A stretch of DNA of 64,000 nucleotides. It comes from Amphibacillus sp052055485. GTDB lineage: Bacteria; Bacillota; Bacilli; Bacillales; Amphibacillaceae. Shown piece after piece: positions 18,070-27,399 of the stretch. The stretch lies in the NCBI RefSeq assembly GCF_052055485.1, contig NZ_CP197171.1, positions 186,001 through 250,000 of the forward strand, written 5' to 3'. The notes below the pieces were generated by a model that searched no databases, had not been told where the DNA came from, and saw nothing but the letters and a program-made list of their open reading frames with translations. Position 1 is the first letter of the stretch; each line of letters begins with the position of its first letter. Made by a program: the position numbers and the translations under genes.

Positions 18070-19165
18070 GAATCATTCCTCCAATAATCGTTTGAACTGG
18101 TTTGATGATTTCTGTTACTTCTCTTGATTGACCTTGTGAATCAATTAATTCCTTTTTCCCTGAAGTCAAATTAAAGATCGTCAAATCAGCATCATAGCCC
18201 TCTGCTATATAACCTTTATTCGTTAGGTGGAAATGGTTAGCTGGAGCAGAAGTCACCTTGTCAATGATTTCTTCCCATGAATAGCCAACAGCCCGCATTT
18301 TTTCCATCGTTGTAGCAAAATCATAGACAGGTCCTTTTGTTCGATTGGTATAGTAAATGTCTGAACTGATTGATGTTGCTTTCATTCCCTCATTCAAAGC
18401 TGTTTCTGCAACGTGGAAATTAAAGCTTGCCGTTCCATGACCAATATCAAATACAATTCCTTCTTTATATGCATCCCATGCAAAGTCTTTAATGGTTTCC
18501 GTTTCTTGATCTAAAATACCATTTGATTTTCCATTGAAGCAATGCGTCATAATGTCACCTTTAGTTAGCTTAGAAAGAATTTCATCTAGCTTCGGAGGTG
18601 CGGAACCAACATGAACCATAAGGGGTAAGTTATGATTATCTCGTTGAATCCGTTTTGCCATTTCTAAAGGTTTAATGCCATTATCACCTATAACAGTGTT
18701 ACTCATTCGTGCTTTAATTCCTACTATAAATTCAGGTAAATCCTTTAAAGCTTTTTTTATTAAATCTGCTTTCACTTTACTTAAATCAGCTAATTCGTCT
18801 TGTTCAACAATTCCCCACTTTGAAATGTTTAATAAAGCATAGACATTCGTTTGGGCATTGCTGGCAAGCCGATAAAAGTCATATATATTTTCTGCTCCAG
18901 TTGTACCGGCATCAATGACAGATGTCACCCCTGATTTTACACCTACTTCGTCTGGGAAATCGTAATATAGGTCCATCCCTTCATAACAATGAACATGATC
19001 ATCAATCCAGCCAGCAGAAATATACTGTTCTTCTTTTAAATCTAATAAGGTAACAGCTTCACTATCTATCTTTTTAGCTACTTTTTTTATCTTTCCATCT
19101 TTAATTGCCACATCGATAATTTCTCCGCTAATTAGTTTTCCGTTTTTTATGAGCAAGTCAAACAT
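18053..19165 (-). CDS. Amidohydrolase/deacetylase (EF_0837/AHA_3915 family)
   Basis: 370 residues, metal-dependent amidohydrolase barrel. Metal ligands are visible: ISAGWIDDHVHCYEG (first two His), the bridging Lys in VGIKARMS, LPLMVHVGSAP, DIMTHCFNG and the late Asp in ATSISSDIYYT. Members of this family cluster with DgaE/DgaF-like genes and DUF4310-4312. The product should hydrolyse an amide such as an N-acyl or N-carbamoyl group before the ammonia-lyase step. ATG 19165 follows AAAGAAGTGACTAT, a modest ribosome binding site. It overlaps the downstream lyase gene. Confidence 0.82.
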   Translation of the reverse strand: MFDLLIKNGKLISGEIIDVAIKDGKIKKVAKKIDSEAVTLLDLKEEQYISAGWIDDHVHCYEGMDLYYDFPDEVGVKSGVTSVIDAGTTGAENIYDFYRLASNAQTNVYALLNISKWGIVEQDELADLSKVKADLIKKALKDLPEFIVGIKARMSNTVIGDNGIKPLEMAKRIQRDNHNLPLMVHVGSAPPKLDEILSKLTKGDIMTHCFNGKSNGILDQETETIKDFAWDAYKEGIVFDIGHGTASFNFHVAETALNEGMKATSISSDIYYTNRTKGPVYDFATTMEKMRAVGYSWEEIIDKVTSAPANHFHLTNKGYIAEGYDADLTIFNLTSGKKELIDSQGQSREVTEIIKPVQTIIGGMIHDNTL

Positions 19166-19273
19166 ATAGTCACTTCTTTCTTAAAATAAAATTACTACTA
19201 AATTGTTCTTCTAAATAGAGGAACTCTTTCCATTAAAAATTTGACCATCATTTTATTGAAAAGAGTTCATATT

Positions 19274-19301
19274 TTTGTCACAGATAACCGTCCGTAAAAC
19301 T
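19274..19301 (-). repeat. Dispersed repeat right end, copy b
   Basis: The minus strand carries the 28-bp motif beginning AGTTTTACGG with one change near its end (TGTGACAAA). About 75 bp further upstream (minus strand) lie AAAGCGAAAC and CAGTGGGA, matching the left end of the 164-bp element, so this is a short, internally different relative of about 105 bp (roughly 19274-19375). It sits in the leader between the DUF4310 gene and the amidohydrolase gene. Confidence 0.75.
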
Positions 19302-19426
19302 CGGGGCAACAACAGGTTTCGATCGGGCGAATAACCCCAGTCCCACTGAGTGAATGTTTCGCTTTATAACTAAACAATTATCGTTAAGCTATTGATCCTT
19401 TTTAAATAGGCTTAAGTTGTTTAATA

Positions 19427-20089
19427 TCAGCCTACATCAGGCAATGTCCCTCCTGCTAGAAGGTATAAACCACCGATAATGATAGCACCTAAAATTGCGC
19501 CTCCTACCATTGGTTTCTTGTATTTATAGAATAAGAATGATCCAATAATGGCACCAATTCCTACAGGGATATTATAAGCAACAGCACTTAATAGAACGAG
19601 TGGCCCCAACGCTTCCCCAGATCTGTTACCTGCCCCCATCATGATAGAGGTTGCTGTCGATAATGATAGATCTGGAGCAAGTTTTCTAATCAGGATCATG
19701 GCACTTCCAATAAATGCACCGATAATAAAACCAACTAATAAAGCCAAAGCAAAATTAGTGACAAGACCGCCTAAACCCGTAGATAAGAGCAATGCGGGGA
19801 TTCCTACACCAATACCGGTCATTAAAGAACCGCCAATATCTAAAATTCCGACCAAAGGTCCTTCTAATACACGAGCAATTAAGAATCCAACAGCAAAAGC
19901 AGCTGGTGCTGTAAAATCACCCGTTTCTAATCCTACATTAAGCATTTCACCGATATATATTTCATTGAATAAGCCCGTTCCATGTTCAAGGAATAAAGAT
20001 GTACCTGCTACAACTCCTGCAGTAGCAGTTCCTAATAATACAATAAAAGCAATATCTTTATCTAAAAAACTCTTTAATTTGTTATTCAT
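19427..20089 (-). CDS. DUF4310 family membrane protein (EF_0833-like)
   Basis: 220 residues with about six hydrophobic segments rich in Gly/Ala (DIAFIVLLGTATAGVVAGTSLF, AFAVGFLIARVLEGPLVGILDIGG, ALALLVGFIIGAFIGSAM). Recognised as the DUF4310 integral membrane family found only with DUF4311, DUF4312, SFCGS and DgaE/DgaF-like genes. It follows the DUF4311 gene by 27 bp and probably forms the transport channel with it. Its gene position is where EIIC/EIID stand in dga operons, but no biochemical function is known. Confidence 0.8.
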   Translation of the reverse strand: MNNKLKSFLDKDIAFIVLLGTATAGVVAGTSLFLEHGTGLFNEIYIGEMLNVGLETGDFTAPAAFAVGFLIARVLEGPLVGILDIGGSLMTGIGVGIPALLLSTGLGGLVTNFALALLVGFIIGAFIGSAMILIRKLAPDLSLSTATSIMMGAGNRSGEALGPLVLLSAVAYNIPVGIGAIIGSFLFYKYKKPMVGGAILGAIIIGGLYLLAGGTLPDVG

Positions 20090-20116
20090 TTTTATATCTC
20101 CTTCCCTATCTTAATC

Positions 20117-20839
20117 TTAAAAGAGGTCAAATATAACTAAATGGAACTCTCTGAAGTATGCAATGAGTAAAATGAGTATAATAGTAATTAAGAACATAAC
20201 TTTTGTACTTCTCTTATTGTAACCTTGTTCATCAGCAAGCGTTCCACATAAAATACCAAAGATGATTCCTGGTAAAGCATTTCCTGATACCATCGCCATC
20301 AAACCACCAAAGACAATGGCCCAAATACCTGTTGTCCTTCCTGAATCCATGGCTGCCCATAAGAATAATAATGGCATGACTAAGTCAATCAAATTTTGAG
20401 CAGCAGGTGCTAAAATATCACGAGACATTTGAGCTAAATCAACTGGAACTAGAGTGGCTGAAGTATTTAATAGAATATAGACTACAGCACCAATAATACC
20501 GCCCCAAATCGTCATCGGAACAATGTGTTCTTTATAATCTCTTTTATTTCCTAAATTAACGATGGCTGCACTCCAGTTAGGGATGACACGGTGCAAGACA
20601 TCTTGTGTAAGGGAACCTGTCCCTACTGCCGAAGCTGCAGATGTAATAAAGAACCCTAAACCAAATGAAAAGTGAGAAATTGAATCACCATCACTTGCAT
20701 TCAACTCTCCCAGAGTACGGAAAGCTCCCATACCTTGCACTTTAGGTGCTTTGAACATTCTAACTGCCCCTGCTGAAATAGCTGAACCAACTAGTAGACC
20801 CACTATTAATGATTTTATAATTAAATCTAAAGCAAACAT
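20117..20839 (-). CDS. DUF4311 family membrane protein (EF_0832-like)
   Basis: 240 residues with several transmembrane segments (LIIKSLIVGLLVGSAISAGAV, WGGIIGAVVYILLNTSAT, VMFLITIILILLIAYF). It carries a conserved hydrophilic loop GAFRTLGELNASDGDSISHFSFGLGFF that may face the substrate path. Begins 2 bp after the DUF4312 stop. Together with DUF4310 it is the only membrane component in the operon, so it is inferred to be half of a carrier of unknown mechanism. Confidence 0.8.
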   Translation of the reverse strand: MFALDLIIKSLIVGLLVGSAISAGAVRMFKAPKVQGMGAFRTLGELNASDGDSISHFSFGLGFFITSAASAVGTGSLTQDVLHRVIPNWSAAIVNLGNKRDYKEHIVPMTIWGGIIGAVVYILLNTSATLVPVDLAQMSRDILAPAAQNLIDLVMPLLFLWAAMDSGRTTGIWAIVFGGLMAMVSGNALPGIIFGILCGTLADEQGYNKRSTKVMFLITIILILLIAYFREFHLVIFDLF

Positions 20840-20841
20840 TC

Positions 20842-21135
20842 TTATTCTCCTCCCTCAATTAAAACATAATCAATTTTTAATTTAATTTTGACTCTAATAT
20901 TCCATGACACTCTCTTTCTTTTCATAAAGAAAAATAGAAAGGCTTCTTTTCTCTCTTCTTTAGTTGTATCAATTAATACAACGTCTTCTGTACGCATCGA
21001 AACAATGGGCTGCTTAAACTGACTTGCGATCTTTTTTCTCATTTCTTTGAAAGCTTGTTCTATTGCTTGGTGGGTCGTTTCACCATTCCCAGTTACCTCC
21101 ACCCACTCCATTTTACTTTGCAAAATACTAGTCAT
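20842..21135 (-). CDS. DUF4312 family small cytoplasmic protein (EF_0831-like)
   Basis: 97 residues, no membrane segment except a short FLFFF run, with MEWVEVTGNGETTHQAIEQAF near the start. It overlaps the SFCGS gene by 8 bp. The family is known only from this conserved cluster; a role as a soluble accessory or regulatory subunit of the DUF4310/DUF4311 carrier is inference. No catalytic residues are evident. Confidence 0.75.
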   Translation of the reverse strand: MTSILQSKMEWVEVTGNGETTHQAIEQAFKEMRKKIASQFKQPIVSMRTEDVVLIDTTKEERKEAFLFFFMKRKRVSWNIRVKIKLKIDYVLIEGGE

Positions 21136-21487
21136 TTAGCTTTTTCCATTCTTCTACTAGTTTTACACCTAATTCCTCTGTATCCATAAATCCAAATCCT
21201 AGTACTTCATTTCCTTCTTTTAATGCTCGTACACCTGCTTCTACTGTTCTTAAGTGATGAGCCGCTTTATAACCAAAGTTAGTTTGAGCAGTAATGGCAC
21301 CGGCTCCACCTGAACCACAGAATGAAATACCAATATCGCCATCATTACTTTTCATTTCTTGCCCTAATTTCATATCTGCTGTTACTCCTTCAATGACAAT
21401 CGCTGTTCCTCCAGCTTGCTCAACACCTTTTGCCACATTGTTTCCTTTCCCTAACCTATGACCTATCACTACTACGGGTTTATTCAT
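21128..21487 (-). CDS. SFCGS glycine-rich family protein (EF_0830-like)
   Basis: 119 residues, Rossmann-like. It opens with VVVIGHRLGKGNNVAKGVEQAGG and carries the name-giving motif ISFCGSGGAGA at about residue 55. The cysteine inside a glycine-rich loop recalls the phosphocysteine loop of EIIB proteins (CGxG), which makes a phosphocarrier role an attractive but untested guess. ATG 21487 after AGGAGG. Lies between the small PRD protein gene and the DUF4312 gene. Confidence 0.78.
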   Translation of the reverse strand: MNKPVVVIGHRLGKGNNVAKGVEQAGGTAIVIEGVTADMKLGQEMKSNDGDIGISFCGSGGAGAITAQTNFGYKAAHHLRTVEAGVRALKEGNEVLGFGFMDTEELGVKLVEEWKKLND

Positions 21488-21508
21488 CTTTTTTTCCTCC
21501 TGAAGGTT

Positions 21509-21841
21509 TTATTTTAATTGTTCAAAATGGATCGTAATCAAATATTTCTCAAAAGCTGTTATATCAAATGGTCTATGACTGTTCATGAAATCTACATAGT
21601 CACCTGTTAACTCCTGAGCCTGTTTCGACATTTCTTCTGCTGGAGTTTGTTCAGTACTATTTTGATCGTCTTCATCAATCCTTTCTAATAAAGTAATAAT
21701 ATGATTCCAAAATACAACAGCTGTCTGCTCAACAGCTATTCCCTTTTCAATACAGAATTGCTCTGTTAATTGAACCTCTTTGGGATAATTATCAATAGCA
21801 GGTACATGTTCTTTGATTGCATTATATTGTGTCTCTTTCAT
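21509..21841 (-). CDS. Stand-alone small PRD-domain protein (EF_0829/AHA_3910 family)
   Basis: 110 residues with the helical PRD pattern (FWNHIITLLERI, DYVDFMNSHRPFD). ATG 21841 is chosen because AAGGTGA lies just upstream; GTG 21850 falls inside that Shine-Dalgarno. It begins 10 bp after the stop of the large PRD regulator. PRD domains are normally phosphorylated on His by HPr or EIIB; a free-standing PRD suggests a phosphorylation sensor or titrating partner of the regulator. The protein has no DNA-binding domain. Confidence 0.7.
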   Translation of the reverse strand: MKETQYNAIKEHVPAIDNYPKEVQLTEQFCIEKGIAVEQTAVVFWNHIITLLERIDEDDQNSTEQTPAEEMSKQAQELTGDYVDFMNSHRPFDITAFEKYLITIHFEQLK

Positions 21842-21851
21842 TCTACTCACC

Positions 21852-23708
21852 TTAATTTATAATATATTGATACATGGCATAGCGTTCACCATAAGATATG
21901 CCTTTTCCGATCATTTCCTCCACACTTTCAAGATAATGCTTTATTTCTTTGGCGACGACTGGATGTTTTTTCTCAATTTCAATCACCTCTTCAACGAGTT
22001 CTTGATCATCATCCGTTGAATCTGATTCAAAATAGCGTGGTAAAGCTATGACTAAATGCATGGTCAGTCCTAATATTTTTTCTTGATCAATGTTATATTC
22101 AGCTGGTAAGTCAACCATCATGGAAAATAATTTTAATAGTGTATTTGAAAAAGCGACTGTCCCTTCTTTACTTAAATGAGAACTGACTTCACTTGACTCA
22201 TCCATAATCCTATCTTTACTTTGTGGTAATGGTAGAATAGAAAATTGTGTGCCATAATCTAGAACGCGTTGAATTTTATCTATATCTTCTGTCCCCAAAA
22301 ATGAAGATATCTTAACCACAGGTATATCGGTTTCAGGAAGACTAATCGTACTTATTATAAAGTCAGCTTTAGATAATTCCTTTTGCTGTAATAAACGAAA
22401 TGAAGAAAGGGTATCGATTATTTCAATATTTTCAAATTTATTGCTAATGCGTGTTTGAATTAATTTTGAGAACCCTCTTCCTGTTCCGCACACGACATAG
22501 ACATAATAGGGTCGCTTAACTTTTAGACTGATATTCTTATATAAATAGATGGTCAAATAACTCACTTTATTTTCAGAAAATGATAATTGAAACTCATCAC
22601 AGAATAAAATACATAATTCTTTGGCAATTGAAAAATACTCTTGATAATTCCTTTTAATCTGATAAAAAAGAGGATTGGTATATTCTACGACCCCCAATTG
22701 GTGTTCTCTAAGTGTATGCCTGAGATGGGGAATGATATCTTCAATAAAATCATCTTTATTAACTGTATAAGCAGGATAATGGTTAGTAATGTAGTCAATC
22801 ATTCTTTCCACTACATCTTTTAATCGTTCTTCATTGCTCCACTCAATATCATCATCGATAAAGACATTGTTATTAGCCATCACTTCGACAAGATTCAGCA
22901 CTTCCTGAGGGTCAATAATCCCCCAAAATAATTCATCTAATAATACCTTTGAAAAATTATATTCATTTTTCAACTTCTTAAATAGAGTCACTTCACTATC
23001 TAAATAGTTTAGCTTATAATCCTTTCGCAGATAGACAATGAATAAGTGCAATACTAAGCGTATATAAGCTTCTTCAGAAATCCAGACATTCCATTTTTTA
23101 ACTACTTTCCGAAATATACGTTCAATTCTTAAATAGCTTTCGATGGTAATGTCTTCTTTGAAAAAAGGAAAAGACCTTTGCATCTTTAAAGCAACTTCAT
23201 TTTTATTCATCTTCTCCATTTGGCTAAAACTTAAATTCAAAAAGAATTGACGGATATTTCTTTCATTACCCACCAGTGAGATAACAGAACCGGTGTTAAA
23301 TTTAATAATGTTCTGCTTTTGTACGTCACTCATTTCTTGTTTAATGTATTTTTTTATAGTTAACTCATTTAAAAAGAGCTTATCAGCAATATCCCTTATA
23401 GATGCCGGATTTTCAACCAGTAAAAGATACATTAAAATATTGAGAAAATCATCATTATTTAAGTCACTTTCACTTTTCAATGAATATTTCTTAATAAGAA
23501 TACGCTTGTCTTCTGGTGTGATATAGTATCCTACACCCTTTTTATTTAACAATCGCCAACCGTTTTTTATAAATTCCTTTCTAATTTCAGCAATATCATA
23601 CTTAATGGTCCGCTCACTTACTCCAATATCCTCTTGTAGATTACTAATCTTTACTGGAGAGACACTAAACAAAAGAGTGTTAATAATTTTTTCTTGTCTC
23701 TCTTTCAT
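21852..23708 (-). CDS. BglG/MtlR-type PRD transcriptional regulator
   Basis: 618 residues. Domains in order: N-terminal helix-turn-helix (about 1-75, ISNLQEDIGVSERTIKYDI), a second HTH (about 90-150), PRD1 with YIRLVLHLFIVYLR (about 180-270), PRD2 with IIPHLRHTLREH (about 300-395), an EIIB-like domain with VVCGTGRGFSKL (about 400-490) and a C-terminal PRD-like helical domain with GLTMHLVIALPR. It heads the operon and should activate it in response to phosphorylation. The presence of a PTS-type sensor without any recognisable EII permease in the operon is notable. A cre-like site lies about 100 bp upstream. Confidence 0.83.
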   Translation of the reverse strand: MKERQEKIINTLLFSVSPVKISNLQEDIGVSERTIKYDIAEIRKEFIKNGWRLLNKKGVGYYITPEDKRILIKKYSLKSESDLNNDDFLNILMYLLLVENPASIRDIADKLFLNELTIKKYIKQEMSDVQKQNIIKFNTGSVISLVGNERNIRQFFLNLSFSQMEKMNKNEVALKMQRSFPFFKEDITIESYLRIERIFRKVVKKWNVWISEEAYIRLVLHLFIVYLRKDYKLNYLDSEVTLFKKLKNEYNFSKVLLDELFWGIIDPQEVLNLVEVMANNNVFIDDDIEWSNEERLKDVVERMIDYITNHYPAYTVNKDDFIEDIIPHLRHTLREHQLGVVEYTNPLFYQIKRNYQEYFSIAKELCILFCDEFQLSFSENKVSYLTIYLYKNISLKVKRPYYVYVVCGTGRGFSKLIQTRISNKFENIEIIDTLSSFRLLQQKELSKADFIISTISLPETDIPVVKISSFLGTEDIDKIQRVLDYGTQFSILPLPQSKDRIMDESSEVSSHLSKEGTVAFSNTLLKLFSMMVDLPAEYNIDQEKILGLTMHLVIALPRYFESDSTDDDQELVEEVIEIEKKHPVVAKEIKHYLESVEEMIGKGISYGERYAMYQYIIN

Positions 23709-23735
23709 CAGATCACCCCCCTTATAAGATTATTT

Positions 23736-23763
23736 TTTATCACAGATAACCGTCCGTAAAACT
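23736..23763 (-). repeat. Dispersed repeat right end, copy c
   Basis: Exact 28-bp match (minus strand) to the right end of the 164-bp element, from AGTTTTACGG to CTGTGATAAA. It lies 27 bp upstream of the start codon of the PRD regulator, that is inside its 5' leader. The sequence further upstream (TTGCCCT, CGATTG) partly resembles copy b. Confidence 0.8.
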
Positions 23764-23807
23764 TAGGGCAACAATCGATGGGGCAAATTGAGTATAACAA
23801 ATTATAA

Positions 23808-23821
23808 TGAAAACGCTTATA
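23808..23821. promoter_or_regulatory. cre-like site (CcpA) upstream of the PRD regulator operon
   Basis: TGAAAACGCTTATA matches the cre consensus at all but one position (T where C is expected near the end). It overlaps the AT-rich promoter region 100-113 bp before the regulator start at 23708, as expected for catabolite repression of a sugar-acid operon. Confidence 0.5.
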
Positions 23822-24324
23822 TTAATTTTGCACTAACCATTTGCTTTTGCACTTTAAATATTTAGTAAACCATGCAACACTTTGTAAATTTGCTGCTCAT
23901 TATTCGAATGGATAATACAATTTGCATAATTTTTCACAAAGTTTAAGTCATGACTGACGATGCGGAATTATTTAATGCATTGAAATAATGAAAATATCAT
24001 TTTCTACATTTCCAAATACAGTGACAATATCACTGCTAAACAATTCCTCTCCCATCATTCTTTTGAATGGATTTTCTTGCTAACACTTTTTCTGCACCCT
24101 GATCATCAATTTGTGGTTTACCCATCAATGATCTAGATCACATACACACAATAGCTTTATTCACCTCATCTAAAGAATAGTACAGATCATGATAACCATA
24201 TTAAAACAGTTTTGCACTATCCAACGTTTACTGAACTTATTGTTGCACTCAGATAAGATTTACTTGTCGATGGCTCTTTATATACAATGATAAGTTGCTT
24301 TTTATATGTAAATGATTTCTTATC

Positions 24325-24373
24325 GTTAAAAAAACTAGGATCTTCGCCAAGCCATTATGACGAAAATCCTAGT
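24325..24373 (-). terminator. Rho-independent terminator of the purine operon
   Basis: On the minus strand ACTAGGATTTTCG pairs with CGAAGATCCTAGT around a 14-base loop, followed by TTTTTTTAAC. It lies about 225 bp downstream of the purD stop and is the only strong terminator after the operon. Confidence 0.85.
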
Positions 24374-24597
24374 TATATTTGTCAATCTTTATAATCTGAG
24401 TGAACAAAGATAGGTTGTAGACCAAAAATAGCCTTTAGAATCTGTAAGAGCTGAAGAATACCATTTGTTATCAACAGTTATTCACTGCAGGTTCATTTTG
24501 TCACTAAAAGTCACAAAGAGGTTAAAGATTAGCTATTTCAAAAAACGATAAATAATTTAAGCATATTATTCATTAAATGAGTTTGTTCAATTCCACT

Positions 24598-25848
24598 TTA
24601 AATTACTCCAATATCTGTCCGATAATAGAAATTGTCCATTTGATCAATATTTCTTAAATAACGATAAACTTCTTCACTTGCTTCCGCTAATGTTTTTTGT
24701 ACTGAACCAACTAGAAAGATACGTCCTCCATTTGAAACTAAATGTTGCTGATCATCAAAAGTCGTTCCAGCTTGAATCAGGTAACCATCTATTGTTTCTG
24801 GCAACTTCGGAAGGACTACACCTTTTTGGCAGACTTTCGGATAACCACTAGAAGCAACTACCACTCCAACAGCATAACCATCTCGCCAAGTTAGCTTAGG
24901 ATCGACACCTGCATTAACCGCTTCAATCACATCGATTAAATCATTTTCTAATAGTGGCAGGACAACCTGTGTTTCAGGATCACCAAAGCGGGCATTGAAT
25001 TCAATCACCTTGATACCTGATACTGTTTGGATCAGCCCGGCATAAAGTACTCCAGTATACGGGCGTCCTTCTGCAACCATCGCCCGAGCGACAGGTTTTA
25101 AAATCGTCTCAGTCGTGAACTCTAGATCAGCCTCAGAGACATCTGGTACCGATGAATAGGCACCCATACCGCCTGTATTAGGTCCTTGATCTCCATCAAA
25201 AGCCCGCTTATAATCTCGAGCTGGGATCATCGGATAAACAGCCTCACCCTCAACAAAGGCAAATAATGAAAACTCCTCACCAATTAAAAATTCCTCAATG
25301 ACAACCTGCGCACCAGCTGCACCAAAGCAGTTGCTCTCAAGCATCTGCTCGACTGCCTCGCAAGCTTCCTGCTCTGTCATGGCAACGACAACACCTTTCC
25401 CTTCTGCCAAGCCGTCAGCTTTAACAACAATCGGTGCACCCTGTTCTTTAATGTACAATTTTGCTTGATTAGAATCTGTGAAGGTTTGGAATCTAGCTGT
25501 TGGAATGTGATATTTTTTCATCAATGTTTTGGAAAAATCTTTGCTACTTTCAATTAATGCCGCTGCCTTAGTTGGACCAAATATGTTTAAATCTGCTGCT
25601 CGAAACTGATCAACAATACCATTTGCTAACGGTATTTCTGGTCCGACAATGGTCCATTCAATCGCTTCTTTTTTCGCAAAACGAAGGAGTTCGTCAATTG
25701 CATCAATCGCTATGTTGATACAGGTTGCTTCTGCTCTTATTCCTGCATTTCCAGGTGCGACAAAAACTTCTGTTACTCGAGCCGATTGATTTAACTTTTT
25801 AACAAGCATATGTTCACGTCCACCACAGCCAATCACCAGTACCTTCAT
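24598..25848 (-). CDS. purD: Phosphoribosylamine-glycine ligase
   Basis: 416 residues, ATP-grasp enzyme that joins phosphoribosylamine and glycine to give GAR, second step of de novo IMP synthesis. MKVLVIGCGGREHMLVKKL at the N-terminus, PGNAGIRAEA, the ATP-grasp lid KADGLAEGKGV and the metal site EFNARFGDPETQVVL are all present. ATG 25848. Length matches the family. It is the last gene of the pur operon, 21 bp after purH. Confidence 0.97.
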   Translation of the reverse strand: MKVLVIGCGGREHMLVKKLNQSARVTEVFVAPGNAGIRAEATCINIAIDAIDELLRFAKKEAIEWTIVGPEIPLANGIVDQFRAADLNIFGPTKAAALIESSKDFSKTLMKKYHIPTARFQTFTDSNQAKLYIKEQGAPIVVKADGLAEGKGVVVAMTEQEACEAVEQMLESNCFGAAGAQVVIEEFLIGEEFSLFAFVEGEAVYPMIPARDYKRAFDGDQGPNTGGMGAYSSVPDVSEADLEFTTETILKPVARAMVAEGRPYTGVLYAGLIQTVSGIKVIEFNARFGDPETQVVLPLLENDLIDVIEAVNAGVDPKLTWRDGYAVGVVVASSGYPKVCQKGVVLPKLPETIDGYLIQAGTTFDDQQHLVSNGGRIFLVGSVQKTLAEASEEVYRYLRNIDQMDNFYYRTDIGVI

Positions 25849-25869
25849 TTAGTTAGATCCCCCTCAGTT

Positions 25870-27399
25870 TTAATGTTTAAAATGGCGCATGCCGGTCATC
25901 ACCATAGCAATACCATATTCATTGCAAACATCGATTGAGTCTTGATCACGTTTCGAACCCCCAGGTTGAATAATAGCCGTAATCCCTGCTTTCACCGCAT
26001 TTTCAACTGTATCTGGCATTGGGAAAAAGGCATCAGAGGCCAGAACAGCTCCTTTAGCTTTGTCACCAGCTTGCTCAAGAGCAATTTGAGCGGCACCGAC
26101 ACGATTCATCTGACCTGCACCCACACCAACTGTTTGCTTACCCTTGGCCACAACAATCGCATTTGATTTGACATGCTTAACCACCTTCCATGCGAAAAGG
26201 AGCTCTTTAAGCTGTTCCTTTGTTGGTGCTTGTTCAGTCACTACTGTTAGGTCATCGACTTCAACACGACCAAGATCACGATTTTGCACAAGCAAGCCGC
26301 CACGAACACTAACGACTTTTTTTGAATCCAATCTATCTGGCTCAACAGCTGTTTCTAGCAATCTTAAATTTGGCTTTTCTACTAAAAGCTTGAGGGCTTC
26401 TTCTGAAAAGCTTGGTGCAATAATAATTTCCAGAAAAATTTCCTTTAAGTGTTGAGCTGTGGCTAGATCGACTTCTCGATTTAAAGCGATAATCCCGCCA
26501 AAAATAGAAATCGGATCTGCCTCGTAGGCTCTTTGAAAAGCTTGCTTAATCGTCTCACCCATTCCAACGCCAGATGGATTCATATGCTTAACCGCAACTG
26601 CTGCTGGCTGATCATGGAACTCCATCACAATCTCAAGGGCTGCATTGGCATCTTGGATATTGTTATAGGATAAGGCCTTGCCATTTAATTGTTTGGCGTG
26701 GGCAATCGAACCTCCTTTTAGGTTTGCTTCTTTATAAAAGGCTGCTGATTGATGAGGATTTTCTCCATAACGCAGTGAATCAACTTTTTCATAAGTCAGT
26801 GACAAGTTTTCTGGATCTGTTTCTTCCATTTGTTCAGTAAAGTATTCAGCAATCAGTGCATCGTAATGTGCGGTATGGCGAAAGACTTTAGCTGCTAATT
26901 TTTTTCTCAATCCAATCGAATCCTTTGGCAAATCTTCAAGTACTTGCTGATAATCAGTTGGATCAACCACAACCGTAACCGATTCGAAATTTTTTGCAGC
27001 CGCCCGTAACAGGGTCGGTCCACCGATATCAATATTTTCAATCGCCTCTGCTTCTGTCAAATTAGGTTTTGCGATCGTTTCTTTAAATGGATAGAGATTC
27101 ACAACAACCAGATCAATTGGTGTAATATCGAGCTCTTCTAATTGGCTCTGATGTTCGGCAACATCCCGCCGCGCAAGAATCCCCGCATGAATGGATGGAT
27201 GAAGTGTTTTGACCCGTCCATCCAAAATTTCAGCAAAGTTTGTCACTGCTGACACTGGGAGTACCTCTAAACCAGCCTGTTTGAGACTTTTCAATGTTCC
27301 ACCTGTTGAAATCAGCTGATAACCTGCTTCAACCAATCCTTTCGCAAATTCAATTAAACCTGTTTTATCTGAAACGCTCAGTAATGCTCTCTTTTTCAA
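25870..27399 (-). CDS. purH: Bifunctional AICAR formyltransferase/IMP cyclohydrolase
   Basis: 509 residues. The N-terminal MGS-like IMP cyclohydrolase domain (SVSDKTGLIEFAKGL, STGGTL, GRVKTLHPSIHAGIL) is followed by the AICAR transformylase domain (LRYGENPHQSAAFY, AVKHMNPSGVG, SDAFFPMPD, IIQPGGSKRDQD). It carries out the last two steps of IMP synthesis. The start overlaps the purN stop by 4 bp. Confidence 0.97.
   Translation of the reverse strand: MKKRALLSVSDKTGLIEFAKGLVEAGYQLISTGGTLKSLKQAGLEVLPVSAVTNFAEILDGRVKTLHPSIHAGILARRDVAEHQSQLEELDITPIDLVVVNLYPFKETIAKPNLTEAEAIENIDIGGPTLLRAAAKNFESVTVVVDPTDYQQVLEDLPKDSIGLRKKLAAKVFRHTAHYDALIAEYFTEQMEETDPENLSLTYEKVDSLRYGENPHQSAAFYKEANLKGGSIAHAKQLNGKALSYNNIQDANAALEIVMEFHDQPAAVAVKHMNPSGVGMGETIKQAFQRAYEADPISIFGGIIALNREVDLATAQHLKEIFLEIIIAPSFSEEALKLLVEKPNLRLLETAVEPDRLDSKKVVSVRGGLLVQNRDLGRVEVDDLTVVTEQAPTKEQLKELLFAWKVVKHVKSNAIVVAKGKQTVGVGAGQMNRVGAAQIALEQAGDKAKGAVLASDAFFPMPDTVENAVKAGITAIIQPGGSKRDQDSIDVCNEYGIAMVMTGMRHFKH

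Larger units (their letters stand above)
23709..24597. other. Intergenic region between the DUF431x operon and purD
   Basis: About 890 bp. From left to right it holds repeat copy c (23736-23763), a cre-like site (23808-23821), about 500 bp of AT-rich sequence in which I see no gene, and the terminator of the purine operon (24325-24373). No small open frame with a good ribosome binding site was found. Confidence 0.5.
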
